A DNA stretch of 12,156 bases, from contig JADFKI010000087.1 in assembly GCA_022565015.1 (NCBI GenBank), forward strand, positions 1-12,156, written 5' to 3'. Below are positions 1-6,985 of this stretch, piece after piece. The translations under genes were made by a program, and so were the position numbers. Within the stretch, counting starts at the first letter, position 1. Every line of letters begins with the position of its first letter. The stretch comes from Chloroflexota bacterium. GTDB lineage: Bacteria > Chloroflexota > Dehalococcoidia > Lucifugimonadales > JADFKI01. The notes under the pieces are model-generated. The model saw only the letters and a program-made list of their open reading frames with translations. It ran no database searches and had not been told where the DNA came from.

Positions 1-147
1 CATCTCCGCCATCTTATCGATAAGCGCTTGCGGGTACGTGTCCTCGTCGTCGTACTGCCGCACGACAGGCTCGACGTCGCGCCGAACAAACTCGCGCACG
101 AGGTTTACGATCTGGCTGCGTACTTCCTCTGAAGTTTTTTGGATCAT
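1..147 (-). CDS. Acyl-CoA dehydrogenase, N-terminal part (runs off the window)
   Basis: This is the first 49 codons of a gene that continues beyond base 1. The ATG is at 147-145. The peptide starts MIQKTSEEVRSQ, then IVNLVREFVRRDVEPV, QYDDEDTYPQ and LIDKMAEM. That is the usual opening of the alpha-helical N-terminal domain of acyl-CoA dehydrogenases: a helix ending in 'REFVRRDVEP', an acidic linker with 'YP', then a helix leading to 'MAEMG(L)'. Family members are FAD flavoproteins that make the alpha-beta double bond of acyl-CoA thioesters. Substrate, catalytic base and FAD-binding regions lie outside the window, so specificity cannot be given. The ribosome-binding site is weak (GAAAG about 7 bases upstream). 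It sits on the same strand as argG but some 290 bases beyond it, past a palindromic repeat, so it is probably a separate transcription unit. Confidence 0.7.
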   Translation of the reverse strand, partial: MIQKTSEEVRSQIVNLVREFVRRDVEPVVRQYDDEDTYPQALIDKMAEM

Positions 148-157
148 GTCAATACTT

Positions 158-346
158 TCAACTCGCACCAATTAGTTCCTGGGGCTGATGTATGATATGC
201 GTCAGAGCGCGAAGCACCCTGTCAACGGACGCAATGCCGAGAAACACTTGACCCACGTCATTATTGCTACCCTGCCCGTCCAAATGCAATCCGGTACTTG
301 ACCTGCGCCACTCAACTGAAATTCTATTCCTTATCTCATATTTCAA
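158..346 (-). CDS. Doubtful small ORF, 62 codons, no family recognised
   Basis: This is an open frame starting with TTG and ending in TGA 10 bases before the acyl-CoA dehydrogenase ATG. I do not recognise the product. The second half (segments such as GQVFLGIASVDRVLRAL) has a protein-like amphipathic look, and a GGTGAG lies about 8 bases before the TTG. Against it are the rare start codon, the short length and the lack of a recognisable motif. It fills most of the roughly 290-base gap between the argG stop (442) and the acyl-CoA dehydrogenase start (147). If it is not a gene, that gap holds only this unassigned sequence and the repeat at 377-445. Confidence 0.2.
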   Translation of the reverse strand: MKYEIRNRISVEWRRSSTGLHLDGQGSNNDVGQVFLGIASVDRVLRALTHIIHQPQELIGAS

Positions 347-376
347 GCATACTTCTCACCGGCGAACCAACCTCCC

Positions 377-445
377 CTAACCCCTCCTTCCCAAGGAGGG
401 GGAAAAGGCCGTCCCCCCTTACGAAGGGGGACTACAGGGGGTTAG
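377..445. repeat. GC-rich palindromic repeat with two hairpins, abutting argG
   Basis: The outer arms CTAACCCC (377-384) and GGGGTTAG (438-445) are inverted copies. Inside are two hairpins: CCCCTCCTT (381-389) with AAGGAGGGG (393-401) around a CCC loop, and GTCCCCCCTT (411-420) with AAGGGGGAC (424-432) around ACG, with one bulged C. The C-rich/G-rich 'CTAACCCC...AAGGAGGGG' style resembles small dispersed palindromic elements found in many copies in some bacterial genomes. Only one copy is in this window, so the dispersed nature is inferred. It begins exactly at the end of argG and could also act as a 3' hairpin or terminator for that transcript, although no T-tract follows on the minus strand. 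Confidence 0.65.
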
Positions 446-1704
446 CGGCCGAACTCCGGGAACTGGCGGATGCCGAGGTTCTTGGCCGAGACACCCAGCA
501 CCTTCATGAAGCCCTCGGCGTCTACGTGGTCATACGAGCCCTCGGCCTCCATCGAGGCGTCTTCCGTAAACATGGAGTGGGGCATGGACGCCGGTGTGTC
601 GTCCGCCGTGTCGAAGTAGAGGTCGCCCTTGTAGAGGCGTACCGATATCGTCCCGGTGGCCAGGCGTGTGATCGGCTCCAGCGCCGCCAGGGCCGCAGTA
701 GTAGCGAGGTCCAGCCAGTAGCCCTGGTAGATCTGCAAGCTGATGGTCCTGCCTACCTGCTCGAAGAACTCCCTGGCCCTTCTGTCGAGAATGAACTGCA
801 TCAAGAACTCGTAAGAGCGGCCAAGAAGCTCCATGCCGGGCGACTCGTAGATTCCTCTGGACTTGGTGCCTACGAACCGGTTCTCGACGACATGGGTGCC
901 GATTCCCACCCCGTGCCCGCCCGCGATGCGGTTTGCCTCCTTGAACATCTCCACGAGACCTAGCCTTGCGCCGCTAATCTCGACTGGAACGCCCTGCTCC
1001 CAGCGAATCGCGACGACCTCCGTCTGGTCCGGAGCGTCCCACGGCCATACGCCCATGCCCGGCTCGACGAAGGTCGGCGAGATGGAGACGTCCTCCAGGT
1101 CGCCCGCTTCGTGGGTAAGTCCGAGGAAGTTCGCATCGGTGGAGTAGCGCGACTCCCGCGCGGGCCGGATGGGAAGATCGTTGGCCTCGCAGTACTCCAG
1201 CATCTTCCGGCGTCCGGGAAACTGCTTAACGAAGTCAGGGTCGCGCCACGGCGCATAAACCTCGATGGACGGGTCGAGCACGTTGGACGCGAGCTGGAAC
1301 CTGACCTGGTCGTTGCCCCGGCCGGTGGCGCCGTGAAACAGGACGCCGATCTTGTTGCTGTGAAGCTCGTCGAGTATAGCCCGAACCGTGATAGGCCGAG
1401 CGATGCCGGTCGTGTTCCAGTAGCCGCCTTCGTATCGGGCCTGGGCCTGTATGACTTTGAGTCCGGCGTCGGCCAGAGGCTCCTGACCGGGCACTATCTG
1501 CGCCGTCTCTGCCCCACAGGCGATCATGCGGTCCGCTATTGCGTCGAGGCTCTCCTCGTCGGGCTGACCCAGGTCCACCGTGTAGCCGTTCACCGTGAAG
1601 CCCTTTTCCTTGAGCCAGTGGGTGATCGTGCAGCTGTCTAGGCCGCCGGACACTGCGCCGCCGACCACGTTGATATTCCTCTCCTTCAGCTCCCGCCAGT
1701 TCAT
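442..1704 (-). CDS. argG: Argininosuccinate synthase
   Basis: ArgG joins citrulline and aspartate with ATP to give argininosuccinate, the penultimate step of arginine synthesis in the cytoplasm. The product is 420 residues from the ATG at 1704, within the family range. Residues 16-24 hold the ATP-pyrophosphatase loop GAVSGGLDS (commonly SGGLDTS). Later come HGATGRGNDQVRF (citrulline/aspartate site), YSTDANFLG, IAGGHGVGIG, VENRFVGTKSRGIYE and a C-terminal DAEGFMKVLG. The middle resembles the longer E. coli-type enzymes ('STDxNxLGxTHEAxDLE') while the C-terminus resembles the shorter Bacillus-type. I chose the ATG because AGGGAG lies 10 bases upstream; a TTG seven codons earlier has no usable spacing. 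The start is 4 bases after the hicA stop, so translation may be coupled to it. The stop codon TAA is part of the adjoining palindromic repeat. An argininosuccinate synthase-related side function is possible, but the arg neighbours favour ArgG. Confidence 0.93.
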   Translation of the reverse strand: MNWRELKERNINVVGGAVSGGLDSCTITHWLKEKGFTVNGYTVDLGQPDEESLDAIADRMIACGAETAQIVPGQEPLADAGLKVIQAQARYEGGYWNTTGIARPITVRAILDELHSNKIGVLFHGATGRGNDQVRFQLASNVLDPSIEVYAPWRDPDFVKQFPGRRKMLEYCEANDLPIRPARESRYSTDANFLGLTHEAGDLEDVSISPTFVEPGMGVWPWDAPDQTEVVAIRWEQGVPVEISGARLGLVEMFKEANRIAGGHGVGIGTHVVENRFVGTKSRGIYESPGMELLGRSYEFLMQFILDRRAREFFEQVGRTISLQIYQGYWLDLATTAALAALEPITRLATGTISVRLYKGDLYFDTADDTPASMPHSMFTEDASMEAEGSYDHVDAEGFMKVLGVSAKNLGIRQFPEFGR

Positions 1705-1708
1705 GTTT

Positions 1709-1911
1709 TCAGTGCTCCCTGCCAATCTCCGGCACCGAGAGGCTTCTACAAATCTTATGTGCTAGCCTGTTCGAAATCTCTGAATGTCGTGGAATCGCTT
1801 CGATGGCACCAGTAGACGGGTTCCACCAAAGGGAATGAGCGCGTCCTTCGCGTTTCCTTTAAGGTTACACCCGTGCCTCCGAAGGTGCCGGAGGAGGTCG
1901 CTTCGCTTCAC
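1709..1911 (-). pseudogene. hicA: HicA-type mRNA interferase toxin, frameshifted
   Basis: The GTG at 1911 overlaps the hicB stop (GTGA) and opens a typical HicA start, 'KRSDLLRHLRRHGCNLK'. That frame then goes off-family and hits TAG at 1764-1762 after 49 codons. The rest of HicA continues in another frame: KREGRAHSLWWNP, then GAIEAIPRHSEI and LAHKICRSL, ending in TGA at 1711-1709. It carries the G-x-x-H segment expected to contain the catalytic His. The break is near 1857-1861, within AAAGGAAA on the minus strand. Removing five bases (GGAAA) restores the usual spacing of three residues between HGC and REG and gives a 65-residue protein, a normal HicA length. HicA toxins are small double-stranded-RNA-binding-fold ribonucleases that cut mRNA. 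As read, no active toxin would be made. A sequencing error is the main alternative; no canonical slippery heptamer is visible. Confidence 0.8.
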
Positions 1912-2123
1912 GTAATCGTAACCGTTTCACGTATTGCATCGGGCGGGACACCTCGCAAACCATCCTCCCGCCGATCCTCAAGAATGAGCGAAATCGCCTC
2001 GGCCAAGTTCTCTCGCGCCTCGTCCTTTGTGCTCCCTTGACCGTTTGCACCTGGGATTTCCGGACAGTAGGCGATGTGCCAGTCGCCGTCTCTCTCGATA
2101 ATCGCCGTGAATTCATTGTGCAT
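1908..2123 (-). CDS. hicB: HicB-family antitoxin (short form)
   Basis: A 71-residue HicB-like protein, expected to bind and neutralise HicA. The sequence 'EFTAIIERDGDWHIAYCPEIPGANGQGSTKDEA' has the HicB hallmarks: a partial RNase H-like fold with a beta strand ending in C-P-E-(I/L)-P-G, then G-x-G-x-T-x-x-E-A, and a helix (ENLAEAISLIL). It stops soon after that helix and lacks the C-terminal ribbon-helix-helix or helix-turn-helix found in longer HicB proteins, so DNA binding is uncertain. The ATG at 2123 has AGGAGG (2140-2135) 11 bases upstream. The stop overlaps the hicA GTG by four bases, the classic coupled arrangement, here in antitoxin-first order. Its partner hicA is frameshifted, so this antitoxin may be an orphan. 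Confidence 0.85.
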   Translation of the reverse strand: MHNEFTAIIERDGDWHIAYCPEIPGANGQGSTKDEARENLAEAISLILEDRREDGLRGVPPDAIRETVTIT

Positions 2124-2148
2124 CGCTGATAAGTCCTCCTCCCCCCAT

Positions 2149-2158
2149 TCTAGCTAGA
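2149..2158. promoter_or_regulatory. 10-bp palindrome upstream of hicB, possible operator
   Basis: TCTAGCTAGA is a perfect palindrome lying just upstream of the hicB ribosome-binding site. A -10-like TAGAAT overlaps it on the minus strand, without a clear -35. HicB-family systems are often autoregulated, but this short HicB shows no obvious DNA-binding domain. The rest of the 168-base gap between hicB and the DUF2442 gene shows nothing I can name. Confidence 0.2.
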
Positions 2159-2291
2159 TTTTTCAGATGGGGTCCATCGGGGCAAAATGCATGCTGGACC
2201 TCCGCCTAATTCATGTGTATCGCCAGAGGCTGGGCTCACGCAACCAAGATCCACAGTTTCTTCGAGACCGTCAGACTGTACGAATAGCGTC

Positions 2292-2573
2292 TTATGCGTG
2301 CTCGTGCTCTTCCATCCATGCAGGCTTCAAATGGTCATAGTAGAGTACATCTGGGTCAATATCTGCGCCATTTTCCCAGATTATCGTACCGTCCTGCACT
2401 TTCATGGACCTGAATACGGAATGATCGTCGCGCATCGACTCGAATATAGGACCTCGCAGATAGGGTTTCAGGTCTAACTCTTTCTGAGTTCCATCCTCGA
2501 ATTCGACTCTTACCTTGTAATTGTCAAGAGGTTCAACTGCGCGGACGCGAACTAATGGACCTAAATTTGCCAT
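2292..2573 (-). CDS. DUF2442-family protein
   Basis: A 93-residue protein from ATG 2573 that fits the DUF2442 family: 'VRVRAVEPLDNYKVRVEFEDG' and 'KELDLKPYLRGPIFE', then 'GTIIWENGADIDPDVLYYD'. The W-x-N-G-A-D-(I/L)-x-P-(D/E)-x-L motif is the family signature. Its biochemical function is not established. Genes of this family commonly follow a DUF4160 gene, as here, and the pair is often discussed as toxin-antitoxin-like. That role is inferred from context. I prefer the ATG at 2573 because GGAG lies 10 bases upstream. A TTG at 2597 would overlap the DUF4160 stop (TTGA) and would add eight residues. Base composition looks more AT-rich than the flanking arg genes, consistent with accessory origin. 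Confidence 0.8.
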   Translation of the reverse strand: MANLGPLVRVRAVEPLDNYKVRVEFEDGTQKELDLKPYLRGPIFESMRDDHSVFRSMKVQDGTIIWENGADIDPDVLYYDHLKPAWMEEHEHA

Positions 2574-2593
2574 GAGAAGACAACTCCGATCCG

Positions 2594-2854
2594 TCAATCT
2601 AACGGCTCGATCCTTTCAAGGACCATGCCCTCTCGCGCCTTGATCCAGTTGTCTCTGAGTTCCGCGCGATGAAGGGTGGTCCATTCAACAACTAGCGCAT
2701 GAGCGCGTCGTGGCAGCCTGCCTCTAGGCGTCTCCAACGATTCGATTTCGTAGACCGCTTCACGCTCGGCATATTCGGCATGAAAGTGAGGCGGTGCGTG
2801 ATCATTGTAATACATGCGGATCACGATGCCGAAGAACTCGCAGATACGAGGCAC
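2594..2854 (-). CDS. DUF4160-family protein
   Basis: An 86-residue product from a GTG at 2854, preceded by GGAG about 7 bases upstream. It fits DUF4160: MPRICEFFGIVIRMYYNDH with 'APPHFHAEY' next, and a middle part ending in 'RGRLPRRAHALVVEW'. It closes with a helical stretch 'ELRDNWIKAREG'. The H-x-P-P-H-F-H-(A/V) motif after an aromatic 'MYYND' is the family signature, and the clustered histidines suggest metal binding or catalysis, though no activity is established. It is followed directly by DUF2442; the two are a recurring pair, possibly a toxin-antitoxin or host-interaction module. It lies between argD and DUF2442, about 110 bases after the argD stop, so it may have its own promoter. Confidence 0.85.
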   Translation of the reverse strand: MPRICEFFGIVIRMYYNDHAPPHFHAEYAEREAVYEIESLETPRGRLPRRAHALVVEWTTLHRAELRDNWIKAREGMVLERIEPLD

Positions 2855-2874
2855 CCGTTCTCTCCATGATCTTG

Positions 2875-2900
2875 CGTATCGTTGTAACTCAGGCGATACG
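2875..2900. promoter_or_regulatory. Inverted repeat upstream of the DUF4160-DUF2442 pair, possible operator
   Basis: CGTATCG (2875-2881) and CGATACG (2894-2900) form a perfect 7-bp inverted repeat around a 12-base spacer, ending about 20 bases before the DUF4160 start. On the minus strand a weak -10-like TACAAC falls between the arms. The structure lacks a following T-run, so a terminator for argD is less likely than an operator or promoter element. Confidence 0.3.
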
Positions 2901-2964
2901 AAATGAAGCCGGCAGCAGTGACCACCAAGACTTTTCCCCTGTGGACCTCTTCAGTCCTGTTGCA

Positions 2965-4161
2965 CTAGCCCTGCTTGGCGGCCTCGGTGAGGGCCGTTTC
3001 CAGCTTGCTCATCGCCCGGTCGATCTCGTCCCTGCTTACCGTCAGCGGAGGCATGAGCCGGATGGCGTTTGGACGCAGCGGGTTCATGAGCAACCCTGCC
3101 TCGTTGGCCGCCGCGATGACCGCCGGCGTCATGTCGGAGTCGAAAAACATGGCCCAGAGCAGGCCCATGCCCCTGACCTCCGTGACGAACTCGTGGTTCG
3201 CCTTGATCTTGTTCAGGCCCTGACCCATGTATTCGCCCATCTCGGCGGCGTGAGCTGGAACGTTGTTGTCGATTATGAACTTGGTGGAGGCGTATGCGCC
3301 CGCGCAGGTGAGGGCGTTGCCGCCGAAAGTCGAGCCGTGGTCGCCGGGGTCGAACGCGCAGGCGCTGTCCTTGGCCATGAACGCGCCGATGGGAACGCCG
3401 CCGCCCAGGCCCTTGGCCAGCGTAATGACATCCGGCTCGACGTCGAATGACTGGTATCCGAACAGCGTGCCCAGCCTGCCCAGGCCGGTCTGGACCTCGT
3501 CGAGGATCATGAGCAGGCCGTTCTCGTCGCACCAGGACCGCACCTGCTTGAGATACTCCGAGTCGGGGATATTCACGCCGCCCTCGCCCTGCACAGGCTC
3601 CAGCATGACCGCCACGGTGCGCTCGTTCGTGGCCTGCTTTATGGCCTCGATGTCGTCGTACGGCACATGGGTAAAGCCGGTTGGGATGGGCTGGAATATC
3701 TCCTGGTAGTGGGGCTGGCCCGTCGCGGCGACCGACATCATGGTCCTTCCGTGGAAGGAGTTCAGCGCGGTGATGATCTCGTAGGCGCCGTTCTTATTCT
3801 TCTTGCCGTACTTCTTGGCCAGCTTGATCGCGCCCTCGTTGGCCTCGGTGCCGCTGTTGCAGATGAATATCTTGTCCAGGCAGCTGTTGTCGACCAGAAT
3901 CTGGGCCAGCTTCAGCTGGGGTATCGTGTAGAACTGGTTGGAGGTCTGAAGTAGCGTTTCCGCCTGCTTCGATATGGCCTCCGCCATTACCGGGTTGGCG
4001 TGGCCGATGTTGTTTACGGCCCAGCCCGATGTAAAGTCGAGGTACTCTTTGCCCTCGGTATCCCAGACTCGCGTGCCCTCTCCCCGCTCCAGCACCATGG
4101 GTTGTCTGCGTACGAGAAACATGTAGTATTTGCTTTCAATCTCTTTCCAATTCGTGGTCAC
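2965..4161 (-). CDS. argD: Acetylornithine aminotransferase
   Basis: ArgD transfers the amino group from glutamate to N-acetylglutamate semialdehyde, giving N-acetylornithine, with pyridoxal phosphate. It is a class-III aminotransferase of 398 residues, the normal length. Visible in order: YLDFTSGWAVNNIGH (47-ish), NSGTEANEGAIKLAK (102 on, PLP phosphate contact), FHGRT (136-140), EPVQGEGG (188-195), LDEVQTGLGR with the PLP-binding Asp (220-229), and LAKGLGGGVPIGA with the Schiff-base Lys near 250, then STFGGN. I chose the GTG at 4161 because AGGAGG (4175-4170) sits 8 bases upstream. A GTG at 4170 would be part of that ribosome-binding site. The upstream UPF0182 gene stops 19 bases earlier, so the two are probably co-transcribed. 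The family also includes succinyldiaminopimelate and ornithine aminotransferases, but the arg neighbours support ArgD. Confidence 0.95.
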   Translation of the reverse strand: MTTNWKEIESKYYMFLVRRQPMVLERGEGTRVWDTEGKEYLDFTSGWAVNNIGHANPVMAEAISKQAETLLQTSNQFYTIPQLKLAQILVDNSCLDKIFICNSGTEANEGAIKLAKKYGKKNKNGAYEIITALNSFHGRTMMSVAATGQPHYQEIFQPIPTGFTHVPYDDIEAIKQATNERTVAVMLEPVQGEGGVNIPDSEYLKQVRSWCDENGLLMILDEVQTGLGRLGTLFGYQSFDVEPDVITLAKGLGGGVPIGAFMAKDSACAFDPGDHGSTFGGNALTCAGAYASTKFIIDNNVPAHAAEMGEYMGQGLNKIKANHEFVTEVRGMGLLWAMFFDSDMTPAVIAAANEAGLLMNPLRPNAIRLMPPLTVSRDEIDRAMSKLETALTEAAKQG

Positions 4162-4180
4162 GCCGGTCACCTCCTGTTGC

Positions 4181-6976
4181 TTATCTCAGTCCTTCGACGG
4201 CCTCTTCCAGAGCGGCAAGATTGTCCTTGAGGGCCTGGATTGCGTCCCTTATTCGTTCGACTTGCTCTTCGAGCAGGCCCGGGGGTTCGGCTGGCTCCGA
4301 CGTCAGCGGGGCTTCGCTCGCCACACCATCCCCGACGAGTCGGGGCGCATCTAATTGAACGTCGCCCACCAGGGCCGTGATCGCGAGTTGAAGGGAGTCC
4401 TCCATTACTACCTTGTCGCCGGTGGCCAGGATGACCTTCTTTAGCTCAGGGAAGCTTATGCCTTCGGCCTGAAGGTACACGGGCTCCGCGTAAATTATCC
4501 CGTTGCCCACGGGAATTACCAGCAGGTTGCCGCGTATGCAAGAGGAACCCTCGGTACAACGCAGAGTAAACCACGCGGATATGTCCTGATCGTTATCGAT
4601 TCTCGCTTCGACCTGCGCGGGGCCGTCGACTTGACGGTCCTTCGGAAAGTTGAAGGCGACCAGCTTGCCGTAGTTCTCTCTGTCGCTACGCGCCGCGAGC
4701 CAGCCTATGAGATTTTGCCGTTCATTCGGGGTGTATGGAAGGAGCTGGACGAACTCTTCGGTCTCCTCGCCGGGAAGCTTCATGATCACGTAGTACGGCT
4801 CGACCAGCTGCAACGTGTCGGCCGACTGGCCGAACTTTTCCTCTGCAAACGCCCACAGGTCCTCGTTATTGTAGAAGTTCTGCGGCTCCTTCATGTGATA
4901 CCGAATGTACTTCTCGGCCTGAATGCGGAAAAAGTCCGACGGGTAGCGTACATGCGACTGGAGTGACTCAGGCATGTCTTCCTGATTTACGAACAGGTCC
5001 GGGAAGATCTTCGCATACGTCAGCACCATCGGGTCCGACTCGTCCCATATGTGAAAACGAAGCGACCCGTCGAACGCGTCCACGGTAATCTTGACGCTGT
5101 TGCGCATGTAGTTGATTCTCTCGCCAACGGCTATATTGGTAGGGTTGGAGTACGGGAACTGGTCTGAAACGGTGTATGCGTCTTGCATCCAGAATAGCCG
5201 TCCCTCACCTGCCACAATATAAGGGTCAGCATCTAGCATCAGAAAAGGCGCAACAGTCGAAATGCGCTCCTGTATCTGCCTGCGATACTGTATGAGGCTA
5301 TCCCCGGTAATCTCTCCGCTAATCAAGATGTTAACGTCCGCAAATTGCCAGGCGTAAACCAGACGCCTGATGAAAGAACCCAGGCGGACGCCTCCTTCGC
5401 CGGTGTACTGGTTGCGTATCAGCTCGCCTTCTTCGGTCTGGAAATCCAACTCGCCGGTTTTGGTATTGACGATTACGTAGCTTGTGGTGTTCTCCCCGTA
5501 GTAGATTCGAGGGTTGTCAATGATAATTTCAGGCTCATCCTCGGAAAGATTTGCGCTGATGTGTATGACCCCATCCGTAGGAATATCCTTTGCGAAGAAT
5601 ATAGGCCTGCCCTCCGGCGTAAACTCGGTTACGGGACTCATGGCTATGCCGATGCCGTGAGTGTAGACCAGCTTGTTGTTGAGCCACGTCTGCGACTCCA
5701 ACTCCAGCTTTTCAGGGGCTACCTCACGCGCCGCTAGCAGCACCTGTCGGTACTCGCCACCCAGGGTGTAGCGGTCCACGTCAACACGTCCAACGAAATC
5801 GTAGTATGGCCGTATAAGCTGTATCTGCCTGTAAACGTTGGTCAGGGGGCGGTAGTCCCATAGCCGTATGTTGTTTATCGTCTGTGGGTTATCACGAATC
5901 AGTTCGGCGGTTATTTCACCCTCAGCCTGGTAGAACTGCTCCTCGATTCGGTTGAGGGCAAACCCTCGGCGTGTGAAATCTATGTTACGGGCGATGTATT
6001 GCGACTCCCTGACGAACTCGTTGGGGTTCACAGTGAACCGCTGCATCAGTTCAGGCCAGGCGATTCCCAGGGCTATCGCCATCACGAACCACAGCGCGAC
6101 GGCCCCCACAAGCAAGCGCAGGTCGGAGAGGTAGGCGTTAACCAGCATAAGCAGGCCGCTTGCGACGGCTATGATGGCGAGAATCAAGAGAGCGGGCTTC
6201 CTGGCGTTGAGGTCTGTGTATGCGGCCCCGAATATGGTTCCCTGGTCTGACAGCAGCAACTCCCATCTATCCAGCCAGTAACCTCCGGCGATTATGAACA
6301 TGATTATGGCGGCGATAATGGATACGTGAATCTTGAGTTCTGTCGTGATAGTGAATCCCATACCTCGCAAGCTGAAGTTAACGAGGTAAAGGGCGATGGT
6401 GCCGAGCAAGATCATAATGGCCGCACCCAGCAACCATCCCTCTAAGAAGCTATACACCGGCAAGGTGAAGACGTAAAAGGAGAGGTCTTTGCCAAATACC
6501 GGGTCTAACTCGCCGAAGGGGACGGCGTTTGCGAACTTCAAGAAGAGTTCTCACTGCGACGCAAGGATCGCGCCGAATATCAAGCTCATTGCGACCACGG
6601 TTGCCGCGCTGCCCCAGAATACGAGCCGCCTCAGAAAATCTACCATCTCTGGAGGCAGCGGAAGCGTCACAGGGCCGCTGGACATGCGGTTGGCGAAGTA
6701 CAGGCTGACGCTCAGCAGCGTCCCGAAGACCAGTCCGCCGACGACCAACAACACGATGCGGGTGAACAGAATCTTGATGAAGACGCCTTTGAATCCAAGG
6801 GCGTCGTACCATAGCCAGTCGGTGTAAACCGAGCGCGCGAAGGATAGGAGGGCAAAGAGGAGGATGAGGGCTACGATAACCGCGCCCCATTTGATTATGG
6901 TTCCTAGCTGCTTTGGGACTTGCTGCCCCCCAAAGTCCAGAGGAGAGCCATTTCCCCGTTCAAAGTCGGCGGCCAT
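4181..6976 (-). pseudogene. UPF0182-family large membrane protein, interrupted by an in-frame TGA
   Basis: One reading frame of 932 codons from ATG 6976 to TAA 4183-4181, a normal length for the UPF0182 (COG1615) family. It is broken only by TGA at 6553-6551 (codon 142). Both sides are in the same frame: '...GAILASQ' stop 'ELFLKFANAVPFG'. In relatives this position is typically Trp ('QW'), so a single TGG-to-TGA change explains it. About seven membrane segments are visible: three before the stop (near residues 27-48, 65-90, 115-139) and four after it. A large soluble region follows, ending in a predicted coiled coil (LLEEQVERIRDAIQ and onward). The function of the family is unknown. The rest of the gene is intact, so the lesion is recent, a sequencing error, or suppressed. 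An internal TTG at 6541 would give a 786-residue product lacking three membrane segments. The gene sits between argB and argD with gaps of 9 and 19 bases. Confidence 0.88.
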
Positions 6977-6985
6977 GTCGCACCC

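Noticed and set aside
298..963. Plus-strand open frame opposite the argG 3' half
   Set aside because: It lies antisense to a clear argG, has no family resemblance and is best explained by the codon pattern of argG; the same holds for the plus-strand frame at 1111-1641.
1850..1865. Programmed frameshift in hicA
   Set aside because: The site lacks a canonical slippery heptamer, and a -1 shift would leave two extra residues compared with family spacing. A five-base insertion fits better.
1865..2116. Arginine-rich minus-strand frame overlapping hicB
   Set aside because: It is a different frame of hicB, which has a strong ribosome-binding site and family motifs; the arginine-rich product looks like a shadow.
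2794..3450. Plus-strand frame opposite argD and DUF4160
   Set aside because: Antisense to two recognisable genes, with no motif of its own.
2951..3532. Minus-strand 193-codon frame inside argD
   Set aside because: It is the alternate frame of a fully intact argD with low-complexity, Arg/Gly-rich content.
4159..4170. GTG at 4170 as the argD start
   Set aside because: Its bases overlap the AGGAGG ribosome-binding site; GTG 4161 has ideal spacing.
6551..6553. TGA as selenocysteine or as reassigned Trp
   Set aside because: Other genes here end with TGA, and Trp codons elsewhere in the window are TGG. The small hairpin after the TGA is weak, and the family residue is Trp rather than Cys.
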